Assembly: GCF_006494425.1 (NCBI RefSeq)
Contig: NZ_VHIV01000002.1
Location: 310,001 to 374,000 of the forward strand
Direction: 5' to 3'
DNA: 64,000 nucleotides
Source of the DNA: Bacillus dicomae
GTDB taxonomy: Bacteria; Bacillota; Bacilli; Bacillales; Bacillaceae_G
Below the pieces are notes generated by a model, which was given only the letters and a program-made list of their open reading frames with translations, did not search any database and was not told where the DNA came from. Positions within the stretch are counted from its first letter, which is position 1, and each line of letters starts with the position of its first letter. Position numbers and translations under genes: made by a program. This document shows positions 56,319 through 64,000 of the stretch, one piece after another.

Positions 56319-57884
56319 ATGAGATTCAAAAGGGGACTTGTGATTTGTTTTATCACAATTTTATGTCTTTCAGTTTTTCTAGCGGGATGTTCATCTAACA
56401 CGAAGACAGGAAATGAAGGGTCAGGAAGCAAAGGGACAAAAGAAGGCGGCGTTTTAACAATTGCTAGACTGTCAGATGCTGATAATTTAGATCCGCATTT
56501 TATTACAAACATCCCTTCCGCAAGTGTTGTGTACCATAAAGTGTATGAAAATCTTGTACAACGAGATAAAAACATGGACTTTAAGCCGATGTTAGCAAAG
56601 GAATGGAAACAAATTGATGATTTAAATTGGGAATTTAAGTTGCAACAAGGCGTAACATTCCAAGATGGTGCACCATTTAATGCTGAGGCAGTAAAGAAAA
56701 ACTTTGAACGTGTATTAGACCCGAAAGTAGGTTCAAATCGAGCAACTGTTTATTCCATGATTCAAGAAATAAAAGTAATTGATGATTATACGGTACAGTT
56801 CGTATTGAAATACCCATACTCACCTCTTTTATCTATTTTCGCAAGTAATGAAGGAAGTATTTTAAGTCCGAAAGCAATTGATGAAAAAGGAAAAGGCTTA
56901 GCGCAGCATCCGGTTGGGACAGGTCCATATACTTTTAAATCATGGAAACCAGGTGAAGAAATTCGACTTGAAAAGAATAAAAATTATTGGGGCGAAAAAT
57001 CAAAGGTTGATGAAGTTGTATTCAAAGTAGTACCAGAAGATGCAACACGTATTGGGATGATTGAAACTAGTGAAGCTCACATTGCAGAGAATTTACCTGT
57101 AACTGAAGTAGAGCGTGTGAAAAATTCACCATCCATGGAGTTAATTGAAAATGAAGGTTTAGGTGTAGAATATATTGGCTTTAATGTACAGAAAAAGCCA
57201 TTTGATAACCCGCTCATTCGTCAAGCGATTGCACATGCGATTGAAACGAAAGGGATTTTAAAAGGGGTATATAACAATGTTGGGACTGAAATAAACTCCG
57301 TAATGACTCCTAAAGTATTCGGTTATACGAAAGACGTAAAAGGATATAAGTATGACATTAATACTGCGAAAAAATTATTAGCAGATGCTGGTTATCCAAA
57401 TGGATTTAAAACAACAATTTGGACGAATGACAGCAAAGTTAGAATGGCGTTAGTGGAAGTAATTCAATCTCAATTAAAAGGGATTGGCGTTGATGTAGAA
57501 ATTAAAGTTATGGAATATGGTGCGTTTTTAGCTGCAACGAATAAATCAGAACATGCGATGTTTGTTGGAGGATGGGGAAATGCAACAGGTGATGGTGACT
57601 ATAATCAATATAATTTATTCCATTCTAGTTCACACGGAGCAACTGGTAACCAATTCTTCTATAGTAATCCGGAAGTAGATAAATTAATAGAAGAGGCTAG
57701 AAAAGAAAAAGATGAGACGAAGAGAAAAGAATTGTATAAACAGTTACAAGAAATTGAATTAAAAGATGCTTTATTAGTACCAATACGAGGGATTAATCAT
57801 ATTGCCGCAACTACGAAAAATATAAAAGGATTTTGGATTGATCCATCTGGGTATTTGCGACTGGAAGGTGTAGAACTACAGTAA
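56319..57884 (+). CDS. Peptide-type ABC transporter substrate-binding lipoprotein
   Basis: The 521-residue receptor (SBP family 5, as DppE or GsiB) has a lipoprotein signal with lipobox VFLAGC (Cys24). Features are GGVLTIARLSDADNLDPHF, the FKPMLAKEWKQIDDLNWEFKL domain signature, and HPVGTGPYTFKSWKPGEEI. It is divergent from the dppCBDF-like genes, so it serves that importer. It lies directly before the two amidohydrolases, which hints that the true ligand may be a non-peptide or modified amide. Start ATG at 56319 behind GGAGGGGG. Confidence 0.92.
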   Translation: MRFKRGLVICFITILCLSVFLAGCSSNTKTGNEGSGSKGTKEGGVLTIARLSDADNLDPHFITNIPSASVVYHKVYENLVQRDKNMDFKPMLAKEWKQIDDLNWEFKLQQGVTFQDGAPFNAEAVKKNFERVLDPKVGSNRATVYSMIQEIKVIDDYTVQFVLKYPYSPLLSIFASNEGSILSPKAIDEKGKGLAQHPVGTGPYTFKSWKPGEEIRLEKNKNYWGEKSKVDEVVFKVVPEDATRIGMIETSEAHIAENLPVTEVERVKNSPSMELIENEGLGVEYIGFNVQKKPFDNPLIRQAIAHAIETKGILKGVYNNVGTEINSVMTPKVFGYTKDVKGYKYDINTAKKLLADAGYPNGFKTTIWTNDSKVRMALVEVIQSQLKGIGVDVEIKVMEYGAFLAATNKSEHAMFVGGWGNATGDGDYNQYNLFHSSSHGATGNQFFYSNPEVDKLIEEARKEKDETKRKELYKQLQEIELKDALLVPIRGINHIAATTKNIKGFWIDPSGYLRLEGVELQ

Positions 57885-57888
57885 AATA

Positions 57889-57932
57889 GGAAATTCTATC
57901 ATTATCAAATATTATTTTACACTGATAGAAAT
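57889..57932 (+). terminator. Weak hairpin after the receptor gene
   Basis: AAATTCTATC / GATAGAAATTT with a loop of about 20 bases, then a T-rich tract. The stem is AT-rich, so read-through into the amidohydrolases is likely. Confidence 0.55.
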
Positions 57933-57995
57933 TTTTATCTATTTTTGTTTCATTTGTAAAGTAGAAAAATCATATTGCGAAGGGAGATTGACAAA

Positions 57996-59246
57996 GTGAG
58001 TGTAAAATCACAATATTGGTTAACGAATGTGAAACTTGAATGTGGGCACGTATATGAGGAATCGCGAATTACAAGTACAGAAACAGAGATTTGTAGTTTG
58101 TTTATTGAAGATGGAAAGATTACGAAGATATTACCTGGAATTGTATCGGAACAAGATGGTGAAGTAGTAAATGCAAATGGTTTACTGGCATTACCAGCAT
58201 TTGAAGAAATGCATATTCATATTGATAAAACGTATTATGGTGGACCGTGGAAAGCGTGTACACCAGTAAAAAGTATATTCACTCGCATTCATGAGGAGCA
58301 AACTATTCTTCCGAAGCAATTAGAAACTGCAAAGAGTAGAGCGGAGAAAATGTTGCAATTACTTCTTGAAAATGGAGCGACAAATATTCGAACGCATTGC
58401 AATATTGATCCTGTAATTGGTCTTGGGAATTTAGAAGCAACGATTGCGGCGCTAGAAACATATAAAGACAAGTTATCAGCAAAAATCGTAGCATTCCCGC
58501 AACACGGTTTGTTACGAAGTAATTCCGTAGGGCTTGTAAAAGACGCTATGCGTATGGGAGCTCATTTAGTAGGTGGAGTAGACCCAGCTACAGTGGACGG
58601 TGATATTGAAAAATCATTAAATACAATTATGGATATTGCAGTAGAGTTTGATTCAGATATTGATATTCATTTGCATGACGCGGATCAACTCGGAACATTT
58701 ACAATGAAGAGATTAGCTGCATTAACAGAAGAAGCAGGGTGGCAAGGAAGAGTTACGATTAGTCATGCTCTTGGACTTGGAGATGTATCTGTAGAAGAAG
58801 CAGAGGAAATGGCTGAACGACTTGCGACATTAGGTATTGATATAACGTCAACAGTTCCAATTAGTAGACATGTAATTCCAGTTCCGTTATTAAATCGTAA
58901 AGGTGTAAAAGTTTCACTAGGAAACGATAGTATAACTGATCATTGGTCTCCATTTGGAACAGGAGATATGTTGCAAAAGGCAAATTGTTTAGCGGAGAGA
59001 TTTAGATGGATTGACGAGCGCTCTTTAGGGAAAGCACTTCAGTTTATTACGGGTGGGAAATCTATATTAGATAATCAAGGGAATCGTCAATGGCCAAAAA
59101 TTGGGGATGAAGCAAATATCGTCTTTACAGAAGCATCATGTTCAGCTGAAGTAGTAGCAAGACAAACAGAGCGCTGTGCTGTTTTATATAAAGGAAATGT
59201 TGTTGCTGGTAGTTTGCAAAAAGCGGCTATAAATAATCTTGTTTGA
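57996..59246 (+). CDS. CodA/AtzC-like amidohydrolase 1
   Basis: The 416-residue cytoplasmic hydrolase belongs to the cytosine-deaminase branch of the amidohydrolase superfamily. Visible are the metal motif [42 protein letters not shown], the metal ligand strand [18 protein letters not shown] and the catalytic aspartate in [20 protein letters not shown]. In E. coli CodA the fourth strand reads HCDE; here it is HLHD, so cytosine itself is not assured and isoguanine, pterins or triazines are possible. GTG at 57996 follows AAGGGAG. The close paralogue starts 13 bases after its stop. Confidence 0.82.
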   Translation: MSVKSQYWLTNVKLECGHVYEESRITSTETEICSLFIEDGKITKILPGIVSEQDGEVVNANGLLALPAFEEMHIHIDKTYYGGPWKACTPVKSIFTRIHEEQTILPKQLETAKSRAEKMLQLLLENGATNIRTHCNIDPVIGLGNLEATIAALETYKDKLSAKIVAFPQHGLLRSNSVGLVKDAMRMGAHLVGGVDPATVDGDIEKSLNTIMDIAVEFDSDIDIHLHDADQLGTFTMKRLAALTEEAGWQGRVTISHALGLGDVSVEEAEEMAERLATLGIDITSTVPISRHVIPVPLLNRKGVKVSLGNDSITDHWSPFGTGDMLQKANCLAERFRWIDERSLGKALQFITGGKSILDNQGNRQWPKIGDEANIVFTEASCSAEVVARQTERCAVLYKGNVVAGSLQKAAINNLV

Positions 59247-59259
59247 GGGGATGATTGAA

Positions 59260-60504
59260 ATGCAAAATGTGTATTGGTTAACGAATGTACGATTAGAAAC
59301 AGGTTACAAGTTTAATAATGAAGTAGTTACAGGTACAGAAACAGCTTTGCATCATTTACTCATACAGGATGGAAAGATCGAAAAGATTGTACTTGCGGAT
59401 GTACCGCTTCAAACAGAATATGAAACGAAAGATGCGAAAGAATTGCTTGTTCTTCCGTCGTTTGTGGAAAATCATTTTCACCTGGATAAGACAAAACTTG
59501 GTGGCCCATGGGAAGCATGTACACCAGTAAGAAATATTATTGAGAGATTAGAGTTAGAACAGCAGGAGTTACCAATTTTAGCTCAAACAACTGGAGAGAG
59601 AGCAGAGTTATTACTAAGCAACATTTTAAATGCTGGTTCGACTCATATACGAACGCATGTAAATATTGATCCGTATATCGGTCTTAAAAACTTAGAATCT
59701 GTCCGTCAAACTTTAGAGAATATGAAAGGTGCGTTTACATATGAAATCGTAGCATTCCCGCAGCACGGTTTACTTCGTACAGAAGCGCATTCTCTTATGA
59801 GAGAAGCGATGAAAATGGGCGCAACTTTAGTAGGTGGTGTAGATCCAGCTACTGTAGATAATAACATTGAAAAATCACTTTTTGATATGATGGAAATTGC
59901 TGTAGAGGCAAATGCAGATGTTGATTTGCATTTACATGATGCAGGGCATTTAGGTATTTATACAATTAAAAAATTAGCTCAATTTACAGAAGAGGCTAAT
60001 TGGGACGGGCGTGTTGCGGTCAGTCATGCGTTTAGTCTAGGCGATGTATCTAAAGAAGAAGGAGCAGATATGGCAGACTTATTAGCTGAGAGAGGAATGT
60101 CTATTATTACGACAGTACCAATTAACAGAAATATGCCGCCAGTACCATTACTTACAGAAAAAGGTGTTTCCGTTTCTTTAGGTTGCGATAGTATGTTTGA
60201 TTCATGGGGCCCATTTGGCAATGCTGATATTTTTGAAAAAGTAGGGCGTTTAGCAGAAAAGTATCGCTGGATTGATGAGAAGTCTTTATCTTCTTCTTTA
60301 GCGTATATTACAGGTGGAAAAACGCCATTGGATCAAGAGGGAAATCAAGTTTGGCCTAAAGTAGGGGATAAAGCTGACTTCGTCTTCTTACAAGCTACAT
60401 GTTCAGCAGAAGCGATTGCTAGACGAGCGAAGCGACCAGCTGTAATGAAAGAAGGGAAAATCGTAGCAGGTTCCTTGCAACATGTTCAAGGTGTATTGAT
60501 TTAA
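59260..60504 (+). CDS. CodA/AtzC-like amidohydrolase 2, tandem paralogue
   Basis: The 414-residue protein aligns end to end with amidohydrolase 1 (shared VYWLTNV/QYWLTNV start, [38 protein letters not shown]). It keeps the metal ligands (ENHFHLDK, DVDLHLHDAGH, SHAFSLG) and the catalytic Asp (SLGCDSMFDSWGPFG). Differences around the pocket (HFH for HIH, CDS for NDS, NADIFEK for GTGDMLQ) suggest a different substrate preference rather than simple dosage. ATG at 59260 is nine bases after GAGGGG. Confidence 0.82.
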   Translation: MQNVYWLTNVRLETGYKFNNEVVTGTETALHHLLIQDGKIEKIVLADVPLQTEYETKDAKELLVLPSFVENHFHLDKTKLGGPWEACTPVRNIIERLELEQQELPILAQTTGERAELLLSNILNAGSTHIRTHVNIDPYIGLKNLESVRQTLENMKGAFTYEIVAFPQHGLLRTEAHSLMREAMKMGATLVGGVDPATVDNNIEKSLFDMMEIAVEANADVDLHLHDAGHLGIYTIKKLAQFTEEANWDGRVAVSHAFSLGDVSKEEGADMADLLAERGMSIITTVPINRNMPPVPLLTEKGVSVSLGCDSMFDSWGPFGNADIFEKVGRLAEKYRWIDEKSLSSSLAYITGGKTPLDQEGNQVWPKVGDKADFVFLQATCSAEAIARRAKRPAVMKEGKIVAGSLQHVQGVLI

Positions 60505-60521
60505 TTTACGTATCTCCCTAA

Positions 60522-60678
60522 TTTATCCCGCTTTAACGGGCAGTAAGACCCCCACCTCAAAATTCAGCGGAAGCAAAAAAGTTAGGTGGGGGATCAACTG
60601 TCCGTAAAAGTCCGATTGGTTCAACTAATAATCAGTGGGGGATAAACAAAACCCCCACTGATTAAAGTTTCACTTTAT
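60522..60678. mobile_element. bcr1-type repeat element of the B. cereus group
   Basis: A 157-base non-coding element bounded by TTTAT at both ends (60522-60526, 60674-60678). It contains two strong stems: CCCCCACCT / AGGTGGGGG (about 60547-60593) and AATCAGTGGGGG / CCCCCACTGATT (60630-60664). Length, TTTAT duplication and these stems agree with what I recall of bcr1, a mobile-looking repeat specific to this species group. Confidence 0.8.
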
Positions 60679-60691
60679 ATATATTTTTTCA

Positions 60692-60723
60692 AGGGTTCCT
60701 AATGAAAGAATAGGAATCCTTCT
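60692..60723 (+). terminator. Terminator after the amidohydrolase genes
   Basis: AAGGGTTCCTA / TAGGAATCCTT stem (one G-U pair), followed by CTTTTTT, 27 bases before the DMT gene. Confidence 0.8.
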
Positions 60724-60749
60724 TTTTTACGAGAAAAGGAGGGGAATAG

Positions 60750-61649
60750 GTGACACGTACATATATATTACTGTTTATATGTGTAGTAGTTTGGGGGAGT
60801 AATTTTATATTTGGTGCGATTTTAGTAAATACATTTCATCCGGTGTTGTTAACGACACTTCGCTTGCTATTTATTAATTTGTTTTTTCTAGCGTACGCTA
60901 TTATGTGTAAGAAAGACTTATATATAGAAAAGAATGAAATGAAAAGTGTATTATTAATTGGGGTCATAGGTGTCGCGATTAATCAATGGTCTTTTTATGA
61001 AGGATTACAAACAGCAGATCCAACAACAGCGGCGCTAATATTAGCACTTACTCCTGTCATGACTTCTATTTTAGCGGTATTTATTTTAAACGAACCGTTA
61101 ACAGCTAAGTTAGTAATAGGAGGAGGAATTGCTACTTTTGGAGTGTTTTTTGTAATTGGTGTTGGGCAGAGGTTCGTCTTTTCAGAAGGGTTAATATGGA
61201 TTTTTATAACGATGCTATCTTTTTCTTTATCTATCGTTTTAATTCGGAAATTGGGGAACAGAGATGATATGTTTTTGATTACATTCTTTTCTTCAATTTT
61301 TGGTTTTTTAATTATGCTACCGTTTCTTACTTTTACCTTTTCTCACATAACGTTGAAATACTCTATAGAGAGTTGGTCGCTTCTCATTGTGACAGCAATA
61401 CTTATGCATGGAATTTGTACATTGGTTTGGAATAATCAATTGAGAAAAGCACAAGCATCAACAGCAGCAATGTTTTTAAATTTAGAACCATTCGTTACGA
61501 TGGTGGTAGGCTATATTATATTGCAGAAAAGTGTAACAGCTATTCAAATAATTGGAGCTGTTTTTATCGTTTGTGGAGTTTATATTGCAACATTTGGATA
61601 CGGGAAGAAATCGAAGGGACAAAAAGTGTTGTTTCGAAAAGCTACGTAA
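60750..61649 (+). CDS. DMT-superfamily (EamA) transporter
   Basis: The 299-residue membrane protein has ten helices in two EamA repeats: LFICVVVWGSNFIFGAILVN at the start, ALILALTPVMTSILAVFILNEPLT closing repeat 1, and AMFLNLEPFVTMVVGYIILQKS in repeat 2. It may export a metabolite or product of the amidohydrolase reactions. The start is GTG at 60750 behind AAAAGGAGGGG. The NCS2 permease follows 48 bases later, probably on the same mRNA. Confidence 0.88.
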   Translation: MTRTYILLFICVVVWGSNFIFGAILVNTFHPVLLTTLRLLFINLFFLAYAIMCKKDLYIEKNEMKSVLLIGVIGVAINQWSFYEGLQTADPTTAALILALTPVMTSILAVFILNEPLTAKLVIGGGIATFGVFFVIGVGQRFVFSEGLIWIFITMLSFSLSIVLIRKLGNRDDMFLITFFSSIFGFLIMLPFLTFTFSHITLKYSIESWSLLIVTAILMHGICTLVWNNQLRKAQASTAAMFLNLEPFVTMVVGYIILQKSVTAIQIIGAVFIVCGVYIATFGYGKKSKGQKVLFRKAT

Positions 61650-61697
61650 TAGTATAGTGTGTATTTCTATGTGAAATGTATGGAAGGGATGAAAAAT

Positions 61698-62984
61698 TTG
61701 GACAATCAACATAACCAAAATCATATTATGGGAACTTTGCAATGGTTTATATTTTTATTGGCGAATTCAATCGCACTACCAATTGTCGTTGGCGGATTAT
61801 TTCATCTTACGACGGAAGAAATATTTTATTTAATGCAACGTACGTTTTTTGTAGTTGGTATATCTTCTTTTTTACAAGGGTGGCTTGGACATAGACTTCC
61901 AATTGCGGATGGACCAGCTGGATCTTGGGTTGGCGTATTTACCGTACTTGCTTATGCAACTGTCGGGCAAAATCAGTTGCATAGTACATTGCAAATTTTA
62001 GAATTAGGAATGATAATCTCAGGTGTGATTTTGATAGGACTAGGAGTAACTGGTTTTATCGGACGTATTTTATTTTTATTTACGCCACTTGTGACAGGGA
62101 CGTTTTTACTTTTGTTATGTTTACAATTAAGTGGTGTATTTTTAAAGGGAATGCTAGGAATTACTGCTACTGCTTCTCAAATCGATGGATTTACAGCGAT
62201 AATTGCGTTTAGTATATTTCTTTTCGTTATTATACTATCTAATTTTGGAAAAGGTTTTGTCAAAAGTTATGCGGTTTTAATAGGATTAATTAGTGGATGG
62301 ATTCTTTTCCTCATTGCAGGAAAAGTGGCGATTCCATCTCAAGTAACGCACTTTGTACAATTTCCGCAAATATTTGCTTGGGGGCTTCCAAAGTGGAATA
62401 CAGGTATGGCTGTATCGAGTTTCGTTATGGTATGTATTTTAGTTTCAAATACAGTAGCAGCTATTATAGCAATTAATCAAGCTACCATTCAAAAAGCGAC
62501 TATTGAACAGAAACAGTTGAAAGATGGTACGTGGGCTGGAGGGATTTCGCACATCATTTCTTCTGTATTTTCAACTGTAGGTGTCGTGCCGTTACCAGCA
62601 ACAGCAGGATTTATTCGCTTAACGAAACAAAAATATATACGATCATTCTTACTAGCATGTATGTTACTAGTCGTAATGTCGCTGTTCCCAAGTATTATTC
62701 GTTACTTAGCATCGTTACCATCCGCTGTCGCATCTGCGGTTTTAATGGCTTCGTTCGTACAGCTCATTGGAATTGGGTTAAATAATATAAAACAAGTGGA
62801 ACTTAGTGAAAGGAATGTAACAATTTTAGGCGTTGTTGTATTATTTGGCAGTGGCGTTATGTTTTTACCGTCTGGAGCACTTCAATCATTGCCATCTGTT
62901 ATGCAATATATATTCGGTAATGGTTTATTTGTAGGTACGGTTGTAAGTATATTGCTAGAACAAATATGGCGCGTTGGAAAGTAA
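61698..62984 (+). CDS. NCS2-family nucleobase permease
   Basis: The 428-residue membrane protein is a uracil/xanthine-type nucleobase:cation symporter with 12-14 helices. It has QWFIFLLANSIALPIVVGG at the start, ADGPAGSWVGVFTVLAYAT in helix 3, NTVAAIIAINQ, and the family segment GGISHIISSVFSTVGVVPLP. It differs from UraA and PbuX in many usual positions, so the base carried is open. TTG at 61698 is eight bases after GGAAGGGATG. ATG at 61689 abuts that site. Confidence 0.85.
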   Translation: MDNQHNQNHIMGTLQWFIFLLANSIALPIVVGGLFHLTTEEIFYLMQRTFFVVGISSFLQGWLGHRLPIADGPAGSWVGVFTVLAYATVGQNQLHSTLQILELGMIISGVILIGLGVTGFIGRILFLFTPLVTGTFLLLLCLQLSGVFLKGMLGITATASQIDGFTAIIAFSIFLFVIILSNFGKGFVKSYAVLIGLISGWILFLIAGKVAIPSQVTHFVQFPQIFAWGLPKWNTGMAVSSFVMVCILVSNTVAAIIAINQATIQKATIEQKQLKDGTWAGGISHIISSVFSTVGVVPLPATAGFIRLTKQKYIRSFLLACMLLVVMSLFPSIIRYLASLPSAVASAVLMASFVQLIGIGLNNIKQVELSERNVTILGVVVLFGSGVMFLPSGALQSLPSVMQYIFGNGLFVGTVVSILLEQIWRVGK

Positions 62985-63053
62985 GTGGATAAAAAGAGTG
63001 TACGCACTGTATAAAAGTCTAAAATAACATGTGAAATAAAGCCCATTTTCATT

Positions 63054-63082
63054 CACCACCCGCACATTTCGTTCATACAATA
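63054..63082 (+). promoter_or_regulatory. Sigma-K promoter of gerE
   Basis: CATACAATA at 63074-63082 fits the sigma-K -10 consensus CATANNNTA. CACC at 63054-63057 supplies the AC of the -35, with 16-base spacing. The distance to the gerE start is about 67 bases. Confidence 0.8.
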
Positions 63083-63149
63083 TCTTGACTAAATAAACAC
63101 CCAACTTACACATACACGGCTCTGGCTTAAGCAAGGAGGGTTATACCAG

Positions 63150-63374
63150 TTGAAGGAAAAAGCGTATCAATCTAAACCTTTACTCACAAAGAGAGAGAGA
63201 GAAGTATTTGAATTACTGGTTCAAGATAAAACAACGAAGGAAATTGCGGGTGAACTTTTTATCAGTGAAAAAACAGTACGCAACCACATCTCAAACGCAA
63301 TGCAAAAGCTAGGAGTTAAAGGACGTTCACAAGCAGTTGTTGAGCTTCTTCGCATGGGAGAGCTCGAACTATAA
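63150..63374 (+). CDS. gerE: Spore coat gene regulator GerE
   Basis: GerE is a LuxR/FixJ-type DNA-binding protein that sets the last wave of sigma-K-dependent coat and exosporium genes in the mother cell. The 74-residue product is almost only the helix-turn-helix domain ([61 protein letters not shown]). The start is TTG at 63150, seven bases after AAGGAGGG. A sigma-K promoter precedes it and a terminator follows. Confidence 0.97.
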   Translation: MKEKAYQSKPLLTKREREVFELLVQDKTTKEIAGELFISEKTVRNHISNAMQKLGVKGRSQAVVELLRMGELEL

Positions 63375-63377
63375 AAA

Positions 63378-63413
63378 GAAAGCCGACTTATATAAAGAGT
63401 CGGCTATTTTTCT
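63378..63413 (+). terminator. gerE terminator
   Basis: AGCCGACT / AGTCGGCT hairpin followed by ATTTTTCTG. Confidence 0.88.
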
Positions 63414-63479
63414 GTTTGTTTCATGCTCTATATGAATGATAGGAATGTTCCGTACATACATAGGTAGTAAGGAGGGGAT

Positions 63480-64000
63480 ATGTTGAAAAGGATATTGTTA
63501 GTTTCAACAAGTGCTCATGATATGAATGGACACCCGACTGGTTTGTGGCTTGAAGAGCTCGCAGCTCCTTATCATGTATTTAAAAAGGCTAAGTTTGATG
63601 TTGATATTGTGTCAATAAAAGGCGGGAGAGTACCTATAGATAGAGTGTCTATTCCAAATGGTATACCTCGCGAATTCAAGCACGTAGCTTCTTTATTGCA
63701 AAATACGAGGCCGATTTCAAATGTTCATTTTTCGGATTATGATGCGGTTTTATTTGGTGGTGGGCACGGGGCGATTGTAGATTTTCCAGGTAATCCATAT
63801 GTAGCAAATTTGATTGAGAATATGTATAACAATAACCGGATTGTAGCGGCTGTTTGTCACGGAGTAAGCTCCTTAGTCGGTGTGAAAAATAAGGATGGTT
63901 CGTTTTTTGTTGAGGGTAAGCGTATAACAGGTTATACAAACGATGAAGAAAGAGCTGTACATTTAGAAAAGCGCGTTCCGTTTTTGTTAGAAAGTAAGTT
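63480..64000 (+). CDS. DJ-1/PfpI-family protein, cut by the window end
   Basis: The first 173 residues are visible without a stop. The fold is the class I glutamine-amidotransferase-like DJ-1/PfpI family: ILLVSTSAHDMNGHPTGLWLEELAAPYHVFK, DYDAVLFGGGHGAIVDF, and the nucleophile elbow AAVCHGVSSLVG with its cysteine. This branch includes Hsp31-like chaperone/glyoxalase proteins. ATG at 63480 or TTG at 63483 follows GGAGGGG. In B. subtilis a MarR-type gene follows gerE instead, so this is also an accessory gene. Confidence 0.88.
   Translation, partial: MLKRILLVSTSAHDMNGHPTGLWLEELAAPYHVFKKAKFDVDIVSIKGGRVPIDRVSIPNGIPREFKHVASLLQNTRPISNVHFSDYDAVLFGGGHGAIVDFPGNPYVANLIENMYNNNRIVAAVCHGVSSLVGVKNKDGSFFVEGKRITGYTNDEERAVHLEKRVPFLLESK

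Overview
The window looks like chromosomal DNA of the Bacillus cereus group (B. cereus, anthracis or thuringiensis type). It is AT-rich and dense with intrinsic terminators. It has many TTG and GTG starts with strong Shine-Dalgarno sites, and it carries spore genes (gerE, an exosporium-type collagen-like protein). It also has the two haemophore genes of the B. anthracis/cereus Isd locus and one intergenic element with the size, fold and TTTAT ends of a bcr1 repeat. I see no rRNA, tRNA, CRISPR array, phage or insertion sequence. All functions are read from sequence by eye, without database searches.

Layout. 1-10 kb: tail of an asparaginyl-tRNA synthetase-like gene, a YuzL-like small protein, two small unknown genes, then the housekeeping block rnhC / zapA-cvpA-polX-mutS2, a pseudouridine synthase, and a T-box-controlled brnQ. 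10-18 kb: a Fur-controlled haem acquisition locus. It runs isdC-isdX1-isdX2-isdE-isdF-ATPase-srtB, with isdG convergent behind its own Fur box. Secreted NEAT proteins pick up haem, sortase B anchors IsdC, the ABC transporter imports haem, and IsdG degrades it. 18-26 kb: an RNA methyltransferase, YwbE, and a two-component / ABC / DUF4097-like membrane module. 26-33 kb: a DinB protein, the collagen-like protein, and the FadR-controlled beta-oxidation cluster fadD-fadR-fadB-etfB-etfA, with two FadR operators visible. 33-40 kb: trxA, uvrC, yslB, sdhCAB and ysmA, in an order close to B. subtilis.

40-63 kb is the accessory part. In B. subtilis ysmA is followed directly by gerE, but here about 23 kb lies between them: a VanY-type carboxypeptidase, a motAB pair, an acid phosphatase lipoprotein, a Nat-like ABC exporter, an Rrf2 regulator, an aquaporin, a DMT exporter facing an XRE-cupin regulator, a PspC protein, and then a transport and catabolism block. 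That block holds an SSF-like transporter with a LytS/YesM-type kinase and YesN-type regulator, a complete peptide-type ABC importer with a divergent lipoprotein receptor, two tandem CodA/AtzC-like amidohydrolases, a DMT carrier and an NCS2 nucleobase permease. I read it as an inducible system for taking up and deaminating or hydrolysing an N-heterocycle (nucleobase, pterin or triazine-like). That is the best candidate here for an undescribed system, and its substrate is unknown. The window ends with gerE, behind a good sigma-K promoter, and a truncated DJ-1/PfpI-family gene.
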